Shown here: piece after piece, positions 56,138 through 64,000 of the stretch
Layout of the letters: each line of letters begins with the position of its first letter
Position numbering within the stretch: the first letter of the stretch is position 1
Assembly (NCBI RefSeq): GCF_900112795.1
Contig: NZ_FONA01000019.1
Span: forward strand, 1 to 64,000
Length of the DNA stretch: 64,000 nt
Reading direction: 5' to 3'
Source: Thermophagus xiamenensis
Lineage (GTDB): Bacteria; Bacteroidota; Bacteroidia; Bacteroidales; Marinilabiliaceae
The notes under the pieces: model-generated
What the model was told of the DNA's origin: nothing
The model's database searches: none
What the model saw: the letters and a program-made list of their open reading frames with translations, nothing else
Made by a program: the position numbers and the translations under genes

Positions 56138-56345
56138 TTTAGTTATCAGGCTTCAAGCCCCTAAATCAACATCAGCATATTAGCTTATCAATCTCTTCAA
56201 TCCATTAGCCTAACAAAATATAAGCCTATTGGCCTAACGACCTATCAGCCTATTAGCCTATCAGCCTATTAGCCTATTAACCTATCAGCCTATTAGCCTA
56301 TTGACCTATTAGCCTAATTAGCCTATCGGCCTGTTGGCCTAATGC
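56138..56345 (+). repeat. Octamer array (GCCTATYR family) upstream of the aminotransferase
   Basis: After a degenerate start (ATCAACATCAGCATATTAGC), the regular part repeats an 8-base word: GCCTATTG, GCCTAACG, ACCTATCA, GCCTATTA, GCCTATCA and so on, about 16 units. No ORF and no spacers. The remaining gap to 56629 holds a diverged CCATG-containing inverted stretch (about 56491-56565). Confidence 0.75.
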
Positions 56346-56445
56346 GTTTCAGCGCAACAAATTTATTTAAAATAGAATGGTATGCAATAGTCAACACAAA
56401 TTGCATTTTCTAATACAACAATTATTAAACTATGTCAACGATCAT

Positions 56446-56453
56446 TATATTTG
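56446..56453 (+). promoter_or_regulatory. Possible promoter -7 element for the aminotransferase
   Basis: TATATTTG fits the consensus but is 176 bases before the ATG and has no TTG partner. Confidence 0.3.
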
Positions 56454-56629
56454 TCGACCATCAGGTGTAAATTTGAATAAATAAATCAGGCATGGTTAAG
56501 AATGTCTTTAAATGGTTCTCCTCTTTTAGGAACTCAACAAAGGCAGGCCATGCGTGTTCGCCATACCTGTTCCGGTTAATCAGGGAAAGTATGGGAAATA
56601 ATTTAACACAAATGTAAAAATATAGGACA

Positions 56630-57835
56630 ATGCCCAAAATCTCTCAGCGTGGCGGCTCGATGCCTGCCTCACCCATTCGGAAGCTGGTGCCTTATGCCGA
56701 GGCTGCCAAACAAAAAGGAATTAATGTAATTCATTTGAACATTGGTCAACCCGACATCTTTACACCTGAAGTAGCTTTTGATGCCTTGCATAACCTTAAC
56801 CTAAAAGTTATCGAGTACAGCCATTCGGCAGGAAATGAATCGTATCGGAGAAAACTGGCAGCCTATTATCGTTCCATTGGTATTGATGTTGACCATAACG
56901 AAATATTAATTACCACCGGCGGTTCGGAAGCGCTCACCTTTGCTTTTCTTAGCTGTTTGAATCCGGGTGACGAAATAATCATGCCTGAACCTTTTTATGC
57001 CAACTATAATGGTTTTGCTACGCTTGCCGGCATAAACATTGTTCCTATAACTTCATCCATTGAAAATGACTTTGCCTTACCGCCAGTGGCCGAATTTGAA
57101 AAATTAATAACTCCACGCACAAAAGGAATTTTGATTTGCAATCCCAATAATCCCACCGGATACCTCTATTCCGAATCGGAATTAAAGGCTTTGCGCGACC
57201 TGGTCGTCAAACATGACCTATATTTCTTTTCCGATGAGGTGTACCGCGAGTTTTGTTACGATAATCACCAGCATCTTTCGGTGCTTCATCTAAAGGGAAT
57301 AGAAGAACACGCCGTAATGATTGATTCGGTATCGAAACGCTACAGCGAATGCGGCGTGCGTATTGGGGCATTGGTATCAAAAAATCATCAACTTATCGAA
57401 ACAGCACTTAAGTTTGGGCAGGCACGATTAAGTCCTCCCGGACTGGGACAAATTGTCGGAGAGGCATCATTGGATACTCCGCCTGACTATTTTATCTCTG
57501 TTAAAGAAGAATATCTTAAGCGACGCGACTTTCTGGTTAATGCCCTCAATAAAATTCCGGGCGTTACATGCCCACAACCAAAGGGGGCTTTTTACACCAT
57601 GGTAAAATTACCGGTTGATGATGCCGATGAATTTTGCCGATGGATTTTAAGTGATTTTAATTTTGAAGGACATACCGTAATGATGGCTCCCGGGTCAGGG
57701 TTCTATTCATCTAATGATAAAGGCCGTAACGAGGTGCGTATTGCCTATGTTTTGAAGCAGGAAGATTTGGCTAAAGCCGTAATGGTACTGCAAAAGGCTC
57801 TGGAAGCTTATCCGGGAAGAACCACAGGCCGTTAG
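56630..57835 (+). CDS. Pyridoxal-phosphate-dependent class I/II aminotransferase
   Basis: A 401-residue fold-type I aminotransferase, probably acting on aspartate or another amino acid. The cofactor Lys is in DSVSKRYSECGVRIG near residue 234. NPNNPTGYLYS binds PLP near residue 174, SDEVYREF lies near 204, and the substrate-carboxylate Arg lies near the C-terminus in NEVRIAY. The SKRYSECGVR form is common in Bacteroidota. Specificity cannot be read. The gene is flanked on both sides by octamer-type repeats. Confidence 0.9.
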   Translation: MPKISQRGGSMPASPIRKLVPYAEAAKQKGINVIHLNIGQPDIFTPEVAFDALHNLNLKVIEYSHSAGNESYRRKLAAYYRSIGIDVDHNEILITTGGSEALTFAFLSCLNPGDEIIMPEPFYANYNGFATLAGINIVPITSSIENDFALPPVAEFEKLITPRTKGILICNPNNPTGYLYSESELKALRDLVVKHDLYFFSDEVYREFCYDNHQHLSVLHLKGIEEHAVMIDSVSKRYSECGVRIGALVSKNHQLIETALKFGQARLSPPGLGQIVGEASLDTPPDYFISVKEEYLKRRDFLVNALNKIPGVTCPQPKGAFYTMVKLPVDDADEFCRWILSDFNFEGHTVMMAPGSGFYSSNDKGRNEVRIAYVLKQEDLAKAVMVLQKALEAYPGRTTGR

Positions 57836-58091
57836 GCAATTAGGTCAATAGGCTGATTGGCTAATGGATTGATGAGATTGATGAGATTTAGGGGATTTGA
57901 AGAAGGGACATATCAACACTGGGGCGTTAGTGCCACATTGGAATTTTAACAACAGACCTTAAAACTCATTGAGCATAAACTGTCTGGAGTTTTTTAACCA
58001 AAAAAATCCATTTTTTCGTGCAATTAGACAACAAATGTCTTAACTTGCACAATGGTATTGATAAAATACGGTAATGCTCCTTCTGAAAAAT
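57836..58091. other. Spacer with a short octamer remnant and the RRM promoter region
   Basis: Immediately after the aminotransferase stop, TTAGGTCAATAGGCTGATTG and TAATGGATTGATGAGATTG form a short inverse-oriented stretch of the octamer family (57838-57890). TAACTTGC at 58041-58048 is a one-base variant of the -7 box and may start the RRM mRNA about 95 bases before its ATG. Confidence 0.4.
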
Positions 58092-58173
58092 TGAGCTTTG
58101 CGGTAGTTTTATTGGTAACCAACAATTATTAATTATTTCTATTTTATTATGAACATTTTTGTAGCAAAGCTCA
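58092..58173 (+). promoter_or_regulatory. Inverted repeat spanning the 5' UTR and start of the RRM gene
   Basis: TGAGCTTTGC (58092-58101) is the exact reverse complement of GCAAAGCTCA (58164-58173), which covers codons 6-9. If formed, the stem would enclose the ribosome site and ATG in a 62-base loop. It is a possible autoregulatory element. Confidence 0.4.
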
Positions 58174-58427
58174 GCGCCCGCACCAAGAGTGAGGATCTGG
58201 AGCAATTGTTTAGTGAATTTGGAGAAGTAAGCTCCGCTAAAGTTATTATGGACCGTGCAACGGGTTATTCAAAGCGTTTTGGCTTTGTTGAGATGCCCAA
58301 CGACGACGAAGCTCAAACTGCCATTGACAATCTTGATGACAAAGAATTTGACGGCAGTCGTATTGTGGTAAAGAAAGCTCGCCCCCGCGAAGAAGTTAGC
58401 GGACGAAGCGATCGTAATTTTGGTTAG
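58149..58427 (+). CDS. Single-RRM RNA-binding protein
   Basis: A 92-residue protein that is almost entirely one RRM. RNP2 is IFVAKL (residues 3-8) and RNP1 is KRFGFVEM (42-49), with the usual aromatic residues. The C-terminal 15 residues are Arg-rich and short. Similar small RRM proteins are abundant in Bacteroidota, which lack Hfq in many lineages, and act on mRNAs or sRNAs after transcription. The 5' inverted repeat suggests control of its own translation. Confidence 0.9.
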   Translation: MNIFVAKLSARTKSEDLEQLFSEFGEVSSAKVIMDRATGYSKRFGFVEMPNDDEAQTAIDNLDDKEFDGSRIVVKKARPREEVSGRSDRNFG

Positions 58428-58625
58428 TCCCTTAACCCGGATGAAGTAAAGAGGGTGCCTGTAAATGTTGGAATTCTTCGAGTCAATTTTATTATGTTTT
58501 GAGAAATGTGTCTTTCCCAAATTCAATATAAATTATTGACTCATGGTAAAATTTCAGCCTTTTAAGACAGCCTCTTTTTTTCGTACAAAACATACTTACT
58601 TCATTAATATATTGATTATTTAAAT

Positions 58626-58711
58626 TAGTCATTAGTGGTTAGTAGTTAGTAGTTAGTAGTTAGTGGGTTAGTAATTAGTGGTTAGTGGTTAGTGGTTAGT
58701 GGTTAGTAGTT
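58626..58711 (+). repeat. Heptamer tract TTAGTNN
   Basis: Consecutive 7-base words TTAGTCA, TTAGTGG, TTAGTAG (three times) and TTAGTGG (four times). It lies between the RRM gene and valS, just before the octamer array. It matches the tracts near 31140 and 47225. Confidence 0.75.
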
Positions 58712-58776
58712 AGTTCCAATTTATCTTCTGTTAGCCGATAACGTCTTAACCCTATCAATCAATTTAATAAACATCA

Positions 58777-58994
58777 ACACATTAGCACATTAGCATATCA
58801 GCACATCAATCCATTAGCCTATCAGCCTAATGACCTATTGACCTAATGGCCTATCAGCCTAATAGCCTATTGGCCTAATGGCCTATCAGCCTAATAACCT
58901 ATTGGCCTAATGGCCTATCAGCCTAATAACCTATTGGCCTAATGGCCTATCAGCCTAACAGCCTATTGGCCTATCAGCCTATTGGCCTATTAGC
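58777..58994 (+). repeat. Octamer array with 32-bp higher-order unit
   Basis: About 27 consecutive 8-base words. In the middle, the four-word order CCTATCAG, CCTAATAR, CCTATTGG, CCTAATGG repeats three times, giving a 32-bp period. The first words (GCACATTA, GCATATCA) are degenerate. No ORF crosses it. Confidence 0.8.
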
Positions 58995-59059
58995 AGCTTT
59001 TCTGCCTCACTTTATTACACATCCTTGTCTTTATATGTCAAAAGGTCGGCGACTTTTTG

Positions 59060-59067
59060 TATTTTTG
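59060..59067 (+). promoter_or_regulatory. Promoter -7 element for valS
   Basis: TATTTTTG, 33 bases before the valS ATG. The nearest TTG upstream is too far for a standard -33. Confidence 0.5.
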
Positions 59068-59100
59068 CATTTTCTATAAAAAAAGAAAGTTCATCGTATT

Positions 59101-61731
59101 ATGGAAATTGCAAGCAAATACAGTCCGGCCGAAACAGAAGAGAAATGGTATCAATACTGGATGGAACAGAAATTCTTTAAGTCTGTTCCCGACGAGCGTG
59201 AACCCTACACCATCGTTATACCTCCGCCCAATGTAACAGGGGTATTGCATATGGGACACATGCTTAACAACACCATCCAGGACATTCTGGTGCGCCGGGC
59301 GCGTATGCAGGGCAAAAATGCTTGCTGGGTGCCGGGAACCGACCACGCATCTATTGCTACCGAAGCCAAAGTGGTCAACAAGCTACGGGAAGAAGGCATC
59401 TCCAAGCAATCCCTTTCCCGTGAAGAATTCCTGAAACATGCATGGGACTGGACCCACAAGCATGGCGGCATCATCCTCGAACAGCTCAAAAAACTGGGCG
59501 CCTCCTGCGACTGGGACCGTACCTGCTTCACCATGGACGAAATACGCAGCAAAGGCGTCATCAAAGTATTCGTAGACCTTTATCGTAAGGGCCTCATCTA
59601 TCGCGGCATCCGTATGGTCAACTGGGACCCGGTTGCAAAAACCGCCCTGTCCGATGAAGAAGTCATCTATCGTGAAGAACAATCCAAACTCTATTATATC
59701 CGCTATCAGGTAGAGGGTGAAAGTGAGCAGTATGTCACCATTGCTACTACCCGTCCCGAAACCATATTGGGCGACACGGCCGTATGTGTCAATCCCAATG
59801 ACGAACGATTCCGACATCTGGTGGGCAAAAAGGTGCTGGTACCCCTCATCGGAAGAGCCATTCCTGTCATCGAAGACGAGTACGTTGATATGGAATTTGG
59901 AACCGGATGCCTTAAAATCACTCCTGCCCACGATATCAACGACTATGAAATAGGGATGCGTCATAACCTGGAATCGATAGATATCCTCAACGATGACGGA
60001 ACATTAAATGAGGCGGCACAACTCTATGTGGGCGAAGACCGCTTCGTGGTACGTGATAAGATTGCCGTTGACCTGGAAAAATCGGGTAACCTGGTTAAAA
60101 TCGAAGACTACACCAACAAAGTGGGCTTTTCGGAACGTACCGATGCCGTCATAGAGCCGCGACTGAGCACCCAATGGTTTCTGAAGATGTCGGAATTGGC
60201 CAAACCGGCATTGAAAGCGGTGATGGAAGATGAAGTACGTTTTCATCCGGCCAAGTTTAAAAATCTTTACCGCCATTGGATGGAGAATGTAAAAGACTGG
60301 TGTATCTCACGCCAGCTGTGGTGGGGACATCGCATACCTGTCTATTACCTGGAAGATGGCAGCTACGTGGTTGCTGAAACCCCGGAAGAAGCCGTTGAGC
60401 TTGCACGCGAAAAAACGGGGAACCCCTCCCTCACCGAAAAAGACCTGAAGCAGGACGAAGATGTTCTCGACACCTGGGCCTCATCATGGTTATGGCCCAT
60501 CACTGTTTTTGATGGGTTTAATCCCGATAACAAAGAAATCGATTATTACTATCCCACCAACGATTTGGTGACGGCACCCGAAATTATCTTCTTCTGGGTG
60601 GCACGGATGATTATGGCCGGATACGAATATCGCGGCACTTATCCATTTAAAAACGTATATTTTACCGGTATAGTACGCGACAGTAAGCGGCGTAAGATGT
60701 CCAAATCGCTTGGTAACTCACCCGAACCGCTTGAACTTATCAAAAAATATGGTGCCGACGGCGTTCGTATGGGTATGCTTCTCTGTTCGCCCGCCGGTAA
60801 CGACCTCCTCTTTGACGAGAGCCTCACCGAACAGGGACGTAACTTTTCCAACAAGATATGGAACGCCTTCCGACTGGTAAAAACCTGGAAGGTGGATGAA
60901 AAGCAGGAACAACCCGAAAGTTCTGCTTTGGCCATCGAATGGTTCCGAAATAAACTGAACGAGGCCATTAACACCCTTGACAACCATTTCGAGAAATACC
61001 GTATTTCCGATGCTTTGATGGAAGTCTATCTTCTTTTCCGCGAAGAGTTCTCATCATGGTATCTGGAAATGATTAAACCCGCCTATCAGCAGCCCATCGA
61101 CAGCAAGACTTACAAGGCTACCTTAAACTTTTTCGATGAGCTGATGCGCCTTCTGCATCCTTTTATGCCATTCATTACCGAAGAAATTTGGCATCACCTC
61201 GAACCACGTAAAGAGGGCGAAAGCATTATGGTGAGTCTGCAACCCAAGGCAGGACCGGTTAATGCCGATATGCTTCAACAGTTCGAATACGTGAAAGAAG
61301 CTATTGCTGCCATACGTAACCTGCGGCAAGAGAAAAACCTCTCGGCTCATGAGCCCCTCACCCTAAAAGTAATGATGGGGAAAGATGGTTACTTTAAGCA
61401 ATTTAACCCTGTTCTGAAAAAAATGGCCAACCTGGAAGCCATTGAAGAGGTAGAGGAAAAAGTTGATGGGGCAGGTTCATTCCTCATCAAATCTTCAGAA
61501 TATTTTATCCCCCTTCATGGCTTAATAAATATCGAAGAAGAAATTGAAAAGTTAGAGAAAGAGCTTAACCGGATGAAGGGATTCCTCAATGGGGTTATGA
61601 AAAAACTCAGCAACGAAAAATTTGTTGCCAATGCGCCGGCAAAAGTGGTGGAAATGGAAAAGAAGAAAAAAGCCGATGCCGAAGCCAAAATTGAAGTGCT
61701 CACCGAGAGCATCCGAAATTTGAAAGGGTAA
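59101..61731 (+). CDS. valS: Valyl-tRNA synthetase
   Basis: Class I synthetase that charges tRNA-Val and has an editing domain. 876 residues. HIGH motif in [17 protein letters not shown] near residues 41-57, KMSKS in [12 protein letters not shown] near residue 533, and an editing domain between them ([13 protein letters not shown]). The C-terminal coiled coil typical of ValRS is at about 810-875 ([16 protein letters not shown]). Confidence 0.97.
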   Translation: MEIASKYSPAETEEKWYQYWMEQKFFKSVPDEREPYTIVIPPPNVTGVLHMGHMLNNTIQDILVRRARMQGKNACWVPGTDHASIATEAKVVNKLREEGISKQSLSREEFLKHAWDWTHKHGGIILEQLKKLGASCDWDRTCFTMDEIRSKGVIKVFVDLYRKGLIYRGIRMVNWDPVAKTALSDEEVIYREEQSKLYYIRYQVEGESEQYVTIATTRPETILGDTAVCVNPNDERFRHLVGKKVLVPLIGRAIPVIEDEYVDMEFGTGCLKITPAHDINDYEIGMRHNLESIDILNDDGTLNEAAQLYVGEDRFVVRDKIAVDLEKSGNLVKIEDYTNKVGFSERTDAVIEPRLSTQWFLKMSELAKPALKAVMEDEVRFHPAKFKNLYRHWMENVKDWCISRQLWWGHRIPVYYLEDGSYVVAETPEEAVELAREKTGNPSLTEKDLKQDEDVLDTWASSWLWPITVFDGFNPDNKEIDYYYPTNDLVTAPEIIFFWVARMIMAGYEYRGTYPFKNVYFTGIVRDSKRRKMSKSLGNSPEPLELIKKYGADGVRMGMLLCSPAGNDLLFDESLTEQGRNFSNKIWNAFRLVKTWKVDEKQEQPESSALAIEWFRNKLNEAINTLDNHFEKYRISDALMEVYLLFREEFSSWYLEMIKPAYQQPIDSKTYKATLNFFDELMRLLHPFMPFITEEIWHHLEPRKEGESIMVSLQPKAGPVNADMLQQFEYVKEAIAAIRNLRQEKNLSAHEPLTLKVMMGKDGYFKQFNPVLKKMANLEAIEEVEEKVDGAGSFLIKSSEYFIPLHGLINIEEEIEKLEKELNRMKGFLNGVMKKLSNEKFVANAPAKVVEMEKKKKADAEAKIEVLTESIRNLKG

Positions 61732-61816
61732 GACGAAGACTATAGCAAATTTGTCGCTTTCTTATTACCCGAACAACTTCAAATTCAATAATTTGAAGCT
61801 TTCTAACAACAAAGAC

Positions 61817-62044
61817 ATGAAGGCTTACATGACTGCCAAAAACAAAAAACTATCACTTACCGCCCAAAGGACGGTAAGTGATTTTATTGATTTTTTGCTT
61901 TATAAGGAAAAAGAAGAAAAATCAAAAAGAGCTTCAAACTATAAAAAAAGAATTCTCGAAGTATCTCAATGGGCAGAGGCAGATTGTAAGATTTTTGAAG
62001 AAAATCGGAAATTGTTTAATCAATGGCCACCTCCAAAATGGTAG
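61817..62044 (+). CDS. VapB-like antitoxin (DUF2281-type)
   Basis: A 75-residue basic protein. LTAQRTVSDFIDFLLYKEK matches the helix pattern of DUF2281-type antitoxins, which pair with PIN-domain toxins. The frame is open to an earlier start at 61751, but the ATG at 61817 gives the normal size. The downstream toxin gene overlaps it by a few bases, the usual vapBC arrangement. The toxin is truncated, so the antitoxin may be orphaned. Confidence 0.65.
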   Translation: MKAYMTAKNKKLSLTAQRTVSDFIDFLLYKEKEEKSKRASNYKKRILEVSQWAEADCKIFEENRKLFNQWPPPKW

Positions 62045-62160
62045 TTGATACTGGAATTTTTATTGAGTTTTTAAGAGCAAAAGACAAAACAAAGACTCAA
62101 CTGTATCAAATCGCTGATGAAGATATATCCCTATCAGCAATTACTTTAAATCTCTCATTG
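62023..62160 (+). pseudogene. Truncated VapC-like PIN-domain toxin
   Basis: The frame begins like a VapC: MVVDTGIFIEFLRAKDK contains the first catalytic Asp of the PIN fold, followed by QLYQIADEDISLSAITL. Homology then stops. After about residue 45 the frame enters unrelated sequence and closes at 62232, whereas a PIN domain needs about 130 residues with three more acidic residues. The last PIN-like codons lie within about ten bases of CATGCTCGTTTCAT (62162-62175), the reversed end of the dispersed element. It may start at 62023 or at the ATG at 62038. Confidence 0.65.
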
Positions 62161-62161
62161 T

Positions 62162-62175
62162 CATGCTCGTTTCAT
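62162..62175 (-). repeat. Terminal fragment of the dispersed element at the vapC break
   Basis: On the minus strand ATGAAACGAGCATG is identical to 14 bases of the left end of copies B and C. The rest of the element is absent. Confidence 0.5.
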
Positions 62176-62294
62176 CCCTACATTTTTTTGGCTAACTTTG
62201 AAGTCATAGAGCATCGGAACTATTGCAGATAAAGTTCATTTTACCCGTAAACAACGGGAATATAAAATATTAGTTATAGTCATAATCGACTTAT

Positions 62295-62492
62295 TCGCAT
62301 GCCTCGATGTGACGCAATCGCATGCTTCGATGCGACGCAATCACATGCTTCGATGTGACACAATCGCATGCTTCGATGCGACGCAATCGCATGCTTCGAT
62401 GTGATGCAATCGCATGCTTCGATGTGATGCAATCACATGCTTCGATGTGACGCAATCGCATGCCTCGATGCGACACAATCGCATGCTTCGAG
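62295..62492. repeat. Tandem 23-bp repeat array 2 (eight full units)
   Basis: A partial unit, then eight 23-bp units from 62309 to 62492. Same build as array 1, but the five-base loop is mostly CGCAA or CACAA. Across the GCTTCG loop, all eight neighbouring six-mer pairs can form G-C, A-T or G-T contacts at the variable position. Short ORFs read on the minus strand are artefacts. Confidence 0.9.
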
Positions 62493-62512
62493 GTGACTCG
62501 TTCGGCTGAAAT

Positions 62513-62598
62513 GAGCCCGGCGCTCAAGGTTTGCTATAAGAAGGAAATGTATAAGCTTAAACCATGTGCATTTCATTGCGCACAATGAATTAAATCTT
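62513..62598 (+). repeat. Diverged copy of the dispersed element (copy E)
   Basis: The right half matches: GTATAAGCTTAAACCATG, then CATTTCATT and CAATGAATTAAAT, compared with the same words in copies B and C. The left half is much altered. It lies between array 2 and the MFS gene. Confidence 0.45.
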
Positions 62599-62603
62599 TT
62601 CGG

Positions 62604-63773
62604 ATGACACACAAACAAAAAAGTACCGGCTTTAAGACATTAGATGTTTTCCTGATTTCGTTAACCCATCATATTCATGACATATATACTTCGTTTCCGG
62701 CGCCGATTCAGGTGTTATTAATGGAAAAACTGTCTATCAACTATACTCTTTTCGGGTTGTTATCGGTGATTCAGAGGATGCCAACCCTGTTGAATCCGTT
62801 TGTTGGTATATTGGCCGACAAAGTAAGAATCCGCTACCTGATGATAGTGGCGCCCTCGCTGACGGCCATATCGATGAGTCTGATAGGACTGGCCCCCTCC
62901 TATTCCTTTTTAGTTATAATGATGTTAGTATCAGGCATTAGTTCAACCATGTTTCATGTTCCCACGCCGGTAATGATAAGACATATAGCCGGTAACAGAA
63001 CCGGCCGGGGCATGAGCTTCTATATGGTAGGTGGTGAGCTGGCCCGCACCCTCGGACCGGTGGTTATATTGGGCGCCATCGATTTATGGGGTCTGGAAGG
63101 TACTTTCCGGTTAATTCCGGCCGGAATATTGGCTTCGTTAATACTGTTTTTCCGCTTTAGACATGTAGACCTAAGGAAAAAAATTTCAAAGGATAGTCAC
63201 CAAAACAACAGATACCTGAAGACATTAAAACAGTACCTGCCGGTGTTGCTGATTATAGGAAGTATCACACTTACCCGCGGCTTTATGAAAAGTTGTCTTA
63301 CTTACTATTTGCCGGGTTATCTGGAAAGCACCGGCTCATCCCGCTGGATGGCCGGTATCTCATTATCGGTAATATTTTTATCGGGAACAGTCGGCACCTT
63401 TCTTTCAGGCACCATATCCGATTTCATAGGTCGCAGGAATACGCTGTTGATTGTATCCGTAGTTTCCCCACTGTTAATGGGTCTGTTTATTCTGGCCAAA
63501 GGGGCTTATACACTTCCTCTGCTTATTGTCATGGGCTTCTTTCTACTGGCTCCGACACCGGTATTTCTGGCCATCATCAACAGCCTGAAAACCGACCACC
63601 TGCCTTTTGTGAACGGACTTTATATGACCAGTAACTTTTTGTTCAACTCCATTACAACCCTTGCCACGGGTTACGGCTTCGACCATTTCGGTCATCAAAC
63701 CACATTCATTTTTGCAGCTTTGGCAGCCTTTTTGGCCATTCCTGCAGCCTTAAACATCAACAAAATTCACTAA
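62604..63773 (+). CDS. Major facilitator superfamily transporter
   Basis: A 389-residue transporter with twelve hydrophobic helices in two groups of six and a basic linker near residues 190-205 (RFRHVDLRKKISKD). GILADKVRIRYL matches the loop 2-3 MFS motif and GTISDFIGRRNTLL its second-half counterpart. The pattern SGISSTMFHVPTPVMIRHIAG near helix 4 recalls fosmidomycin-resistance-type carriers, but the substrate cannot be assigned. It converges on nadC with a four-base overlap. Confidence 0.88.
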   Translation: MTHKQKSTGFKTLDVFLISLTHHIHDIYTSFPAPIQVLLMEKLSINYTLFGLLSVIQRMPTLLNPFVGILADKVRIRYLMIVAPSLTAISMSLIGLAPSYSFLVIMMLVSGISSTMFHVPTPVMIRHIAGNRTGRGMSFYMVGGELARTLGPVVILGAIDLWGLEGTFRLIPAGILASLILFFRFRHVDLRKKISKDSHQNNRYLKTLKQYLPVLLIIGSITLTRGFMKSCLTYYLPGYLESTGSSRWMAGISLSVIFLSGTVGTFLSGTISDFIGRRNTLLIVSVVSPLLMGLFILAKGAYTLPLLIVMGFFLLAPTPVFLAIINSLKTDHLPFVNGLYMTSNFLFNSITTLATGYGFDHFGHQTTFIFAALAAFLAIPAALNINKIH

Positions 63774-64000
63774 ATGGCTTTAAGGCTCATATCCAGGCTG
63801 CGGATATGATGCGTCAAAGCCCCTACCGATATATAATCTACCCCGCATTCGGCATAGCTTCGGATGGTTTCTTTGGTGATACCTCCGGAAGATTCTGTCT
63901 CATACTTGCCATCGATCAGCTTCACCGCTTCACGAGTGGTTTGGGGATCGAAATTATCGAGCATAATACGGTCAACCCCTCCAACTTTCAGTACTTGGTG
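63770..64000 (-). CDS. nadC: Nicotinate-nucleotide pyrophosphorylase, C-terminal part (cut by window edge)
   Basis: Partial gene: 76 residues up to the stop. The frame is open to the right edge of the window. VGGVDRIMLDNF, SSGGITKETI and DYISVGALTH match the end of quinolinate phosphoribosyltransferase, which makes nicotinate mononucleotide from quinolinate in NAD synthesis. The upstream part of the gene lies beyond 64000. Confidence 0.9.
   Translation of the reverse strand, partial: HQVLKVGGVDRIMLDNFDPQTTREAVKLIDGKYETESSGGITKETIRSYAECGVDYISVGALTHHIRSLDMSLKAI

Noticed and set aside
62291-62618. Two short minus-strand ORFs across array 2
   Set aside because: Same artefact: the Arg/His/Ser-rich peptide is the repeat read in frame.

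Overview
The window reads as a low-GC chromosome segment of a Bacteroidota bacterium, perhaps a marine or anaerobic Marinilabiliales-type organism (the order is a guess). The phylum call rests on three things. Promoters repeatedly follow the Bacteroidota -7 pattern TAnnTTTG, several with an upstream TTG. Phylum-typical families are present: a DUF4296 lipoprotein, two DUF5686 outer-membrane proteins with carboxypeptidase-like domains, a putative porin, a Wzi-like capsule protein, bifunctional Fkp and a short RRM protein. Ribosome-binding sites are mostly weak. No phage, insertion sequence or CRISPR array was seen.

Layout. 1-528: a divergent, structured leader for a gene off the left edge. 0.5-9.1 kb: era, der, a hemerythrin protein with a NarL-type regulator that lacks the phospho-acceptor Asp, an RDD protein, and a large sensor kinase downstream of rlmH. 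9.5-15.4 kb: surface polysaccharide genes (Wzi-like protein, initiating sugar-phosphate transferase, wecB), then a DUF4296 lipoprotein and a shrunken amidohydrolase relative. 15.7-23.7 kb: pgk, waaA, B12-dependent nrdJ, gltX and a CoA-type Nudix hydrolase. 23.7-30.8 kb: mltF and a porin (minus strand), then fkp and folB (plus strand). 30.8-32.1 kb: repeats, tRNA-Cys and a Gdx/SugE-type exporter. 32.2-34.9 kb: glnS and an LPS-kinase-like gene. 35.4-43.3 kb (minus): a membrane-lipid cluster with a CdsA-like cytidylyltransferase, a CTP-dependent lipid kinase, a reductase-like SDR, a CDP-alcohol phosphatidyltransferase, DUF5686, a classical SDR and a VOC protein. 44-51.6 kb (minus): an RND efflux operon (MFP, RND, TolC) running into its own LytS/LytTR two-component pair. 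51.8-56.1 kb (minus): three envelope proteins. 56.6-64 kb (plus): aminotransferase, RRM protein, valS, a broken vapBC pair, an MFS transporter and the 3' end of nadC (minus).

The main non-coding story is a set of intergenic repeats: two 23-bp arrays 31 kb apart whose half-units can pair as hairpins, a dispersed 71-72 bp inverted-repeat element in long and short forms, heptamer (TTAGTNN) tracts and octamer (CCTAWYRG-like) arrays with a 32-bp higher-order period. One terminus of the 71-72 bp element lies just beyond the point where the vapC toxin gene is broken.

All identifications were made by reading motifs and recalling families. No database search was run.
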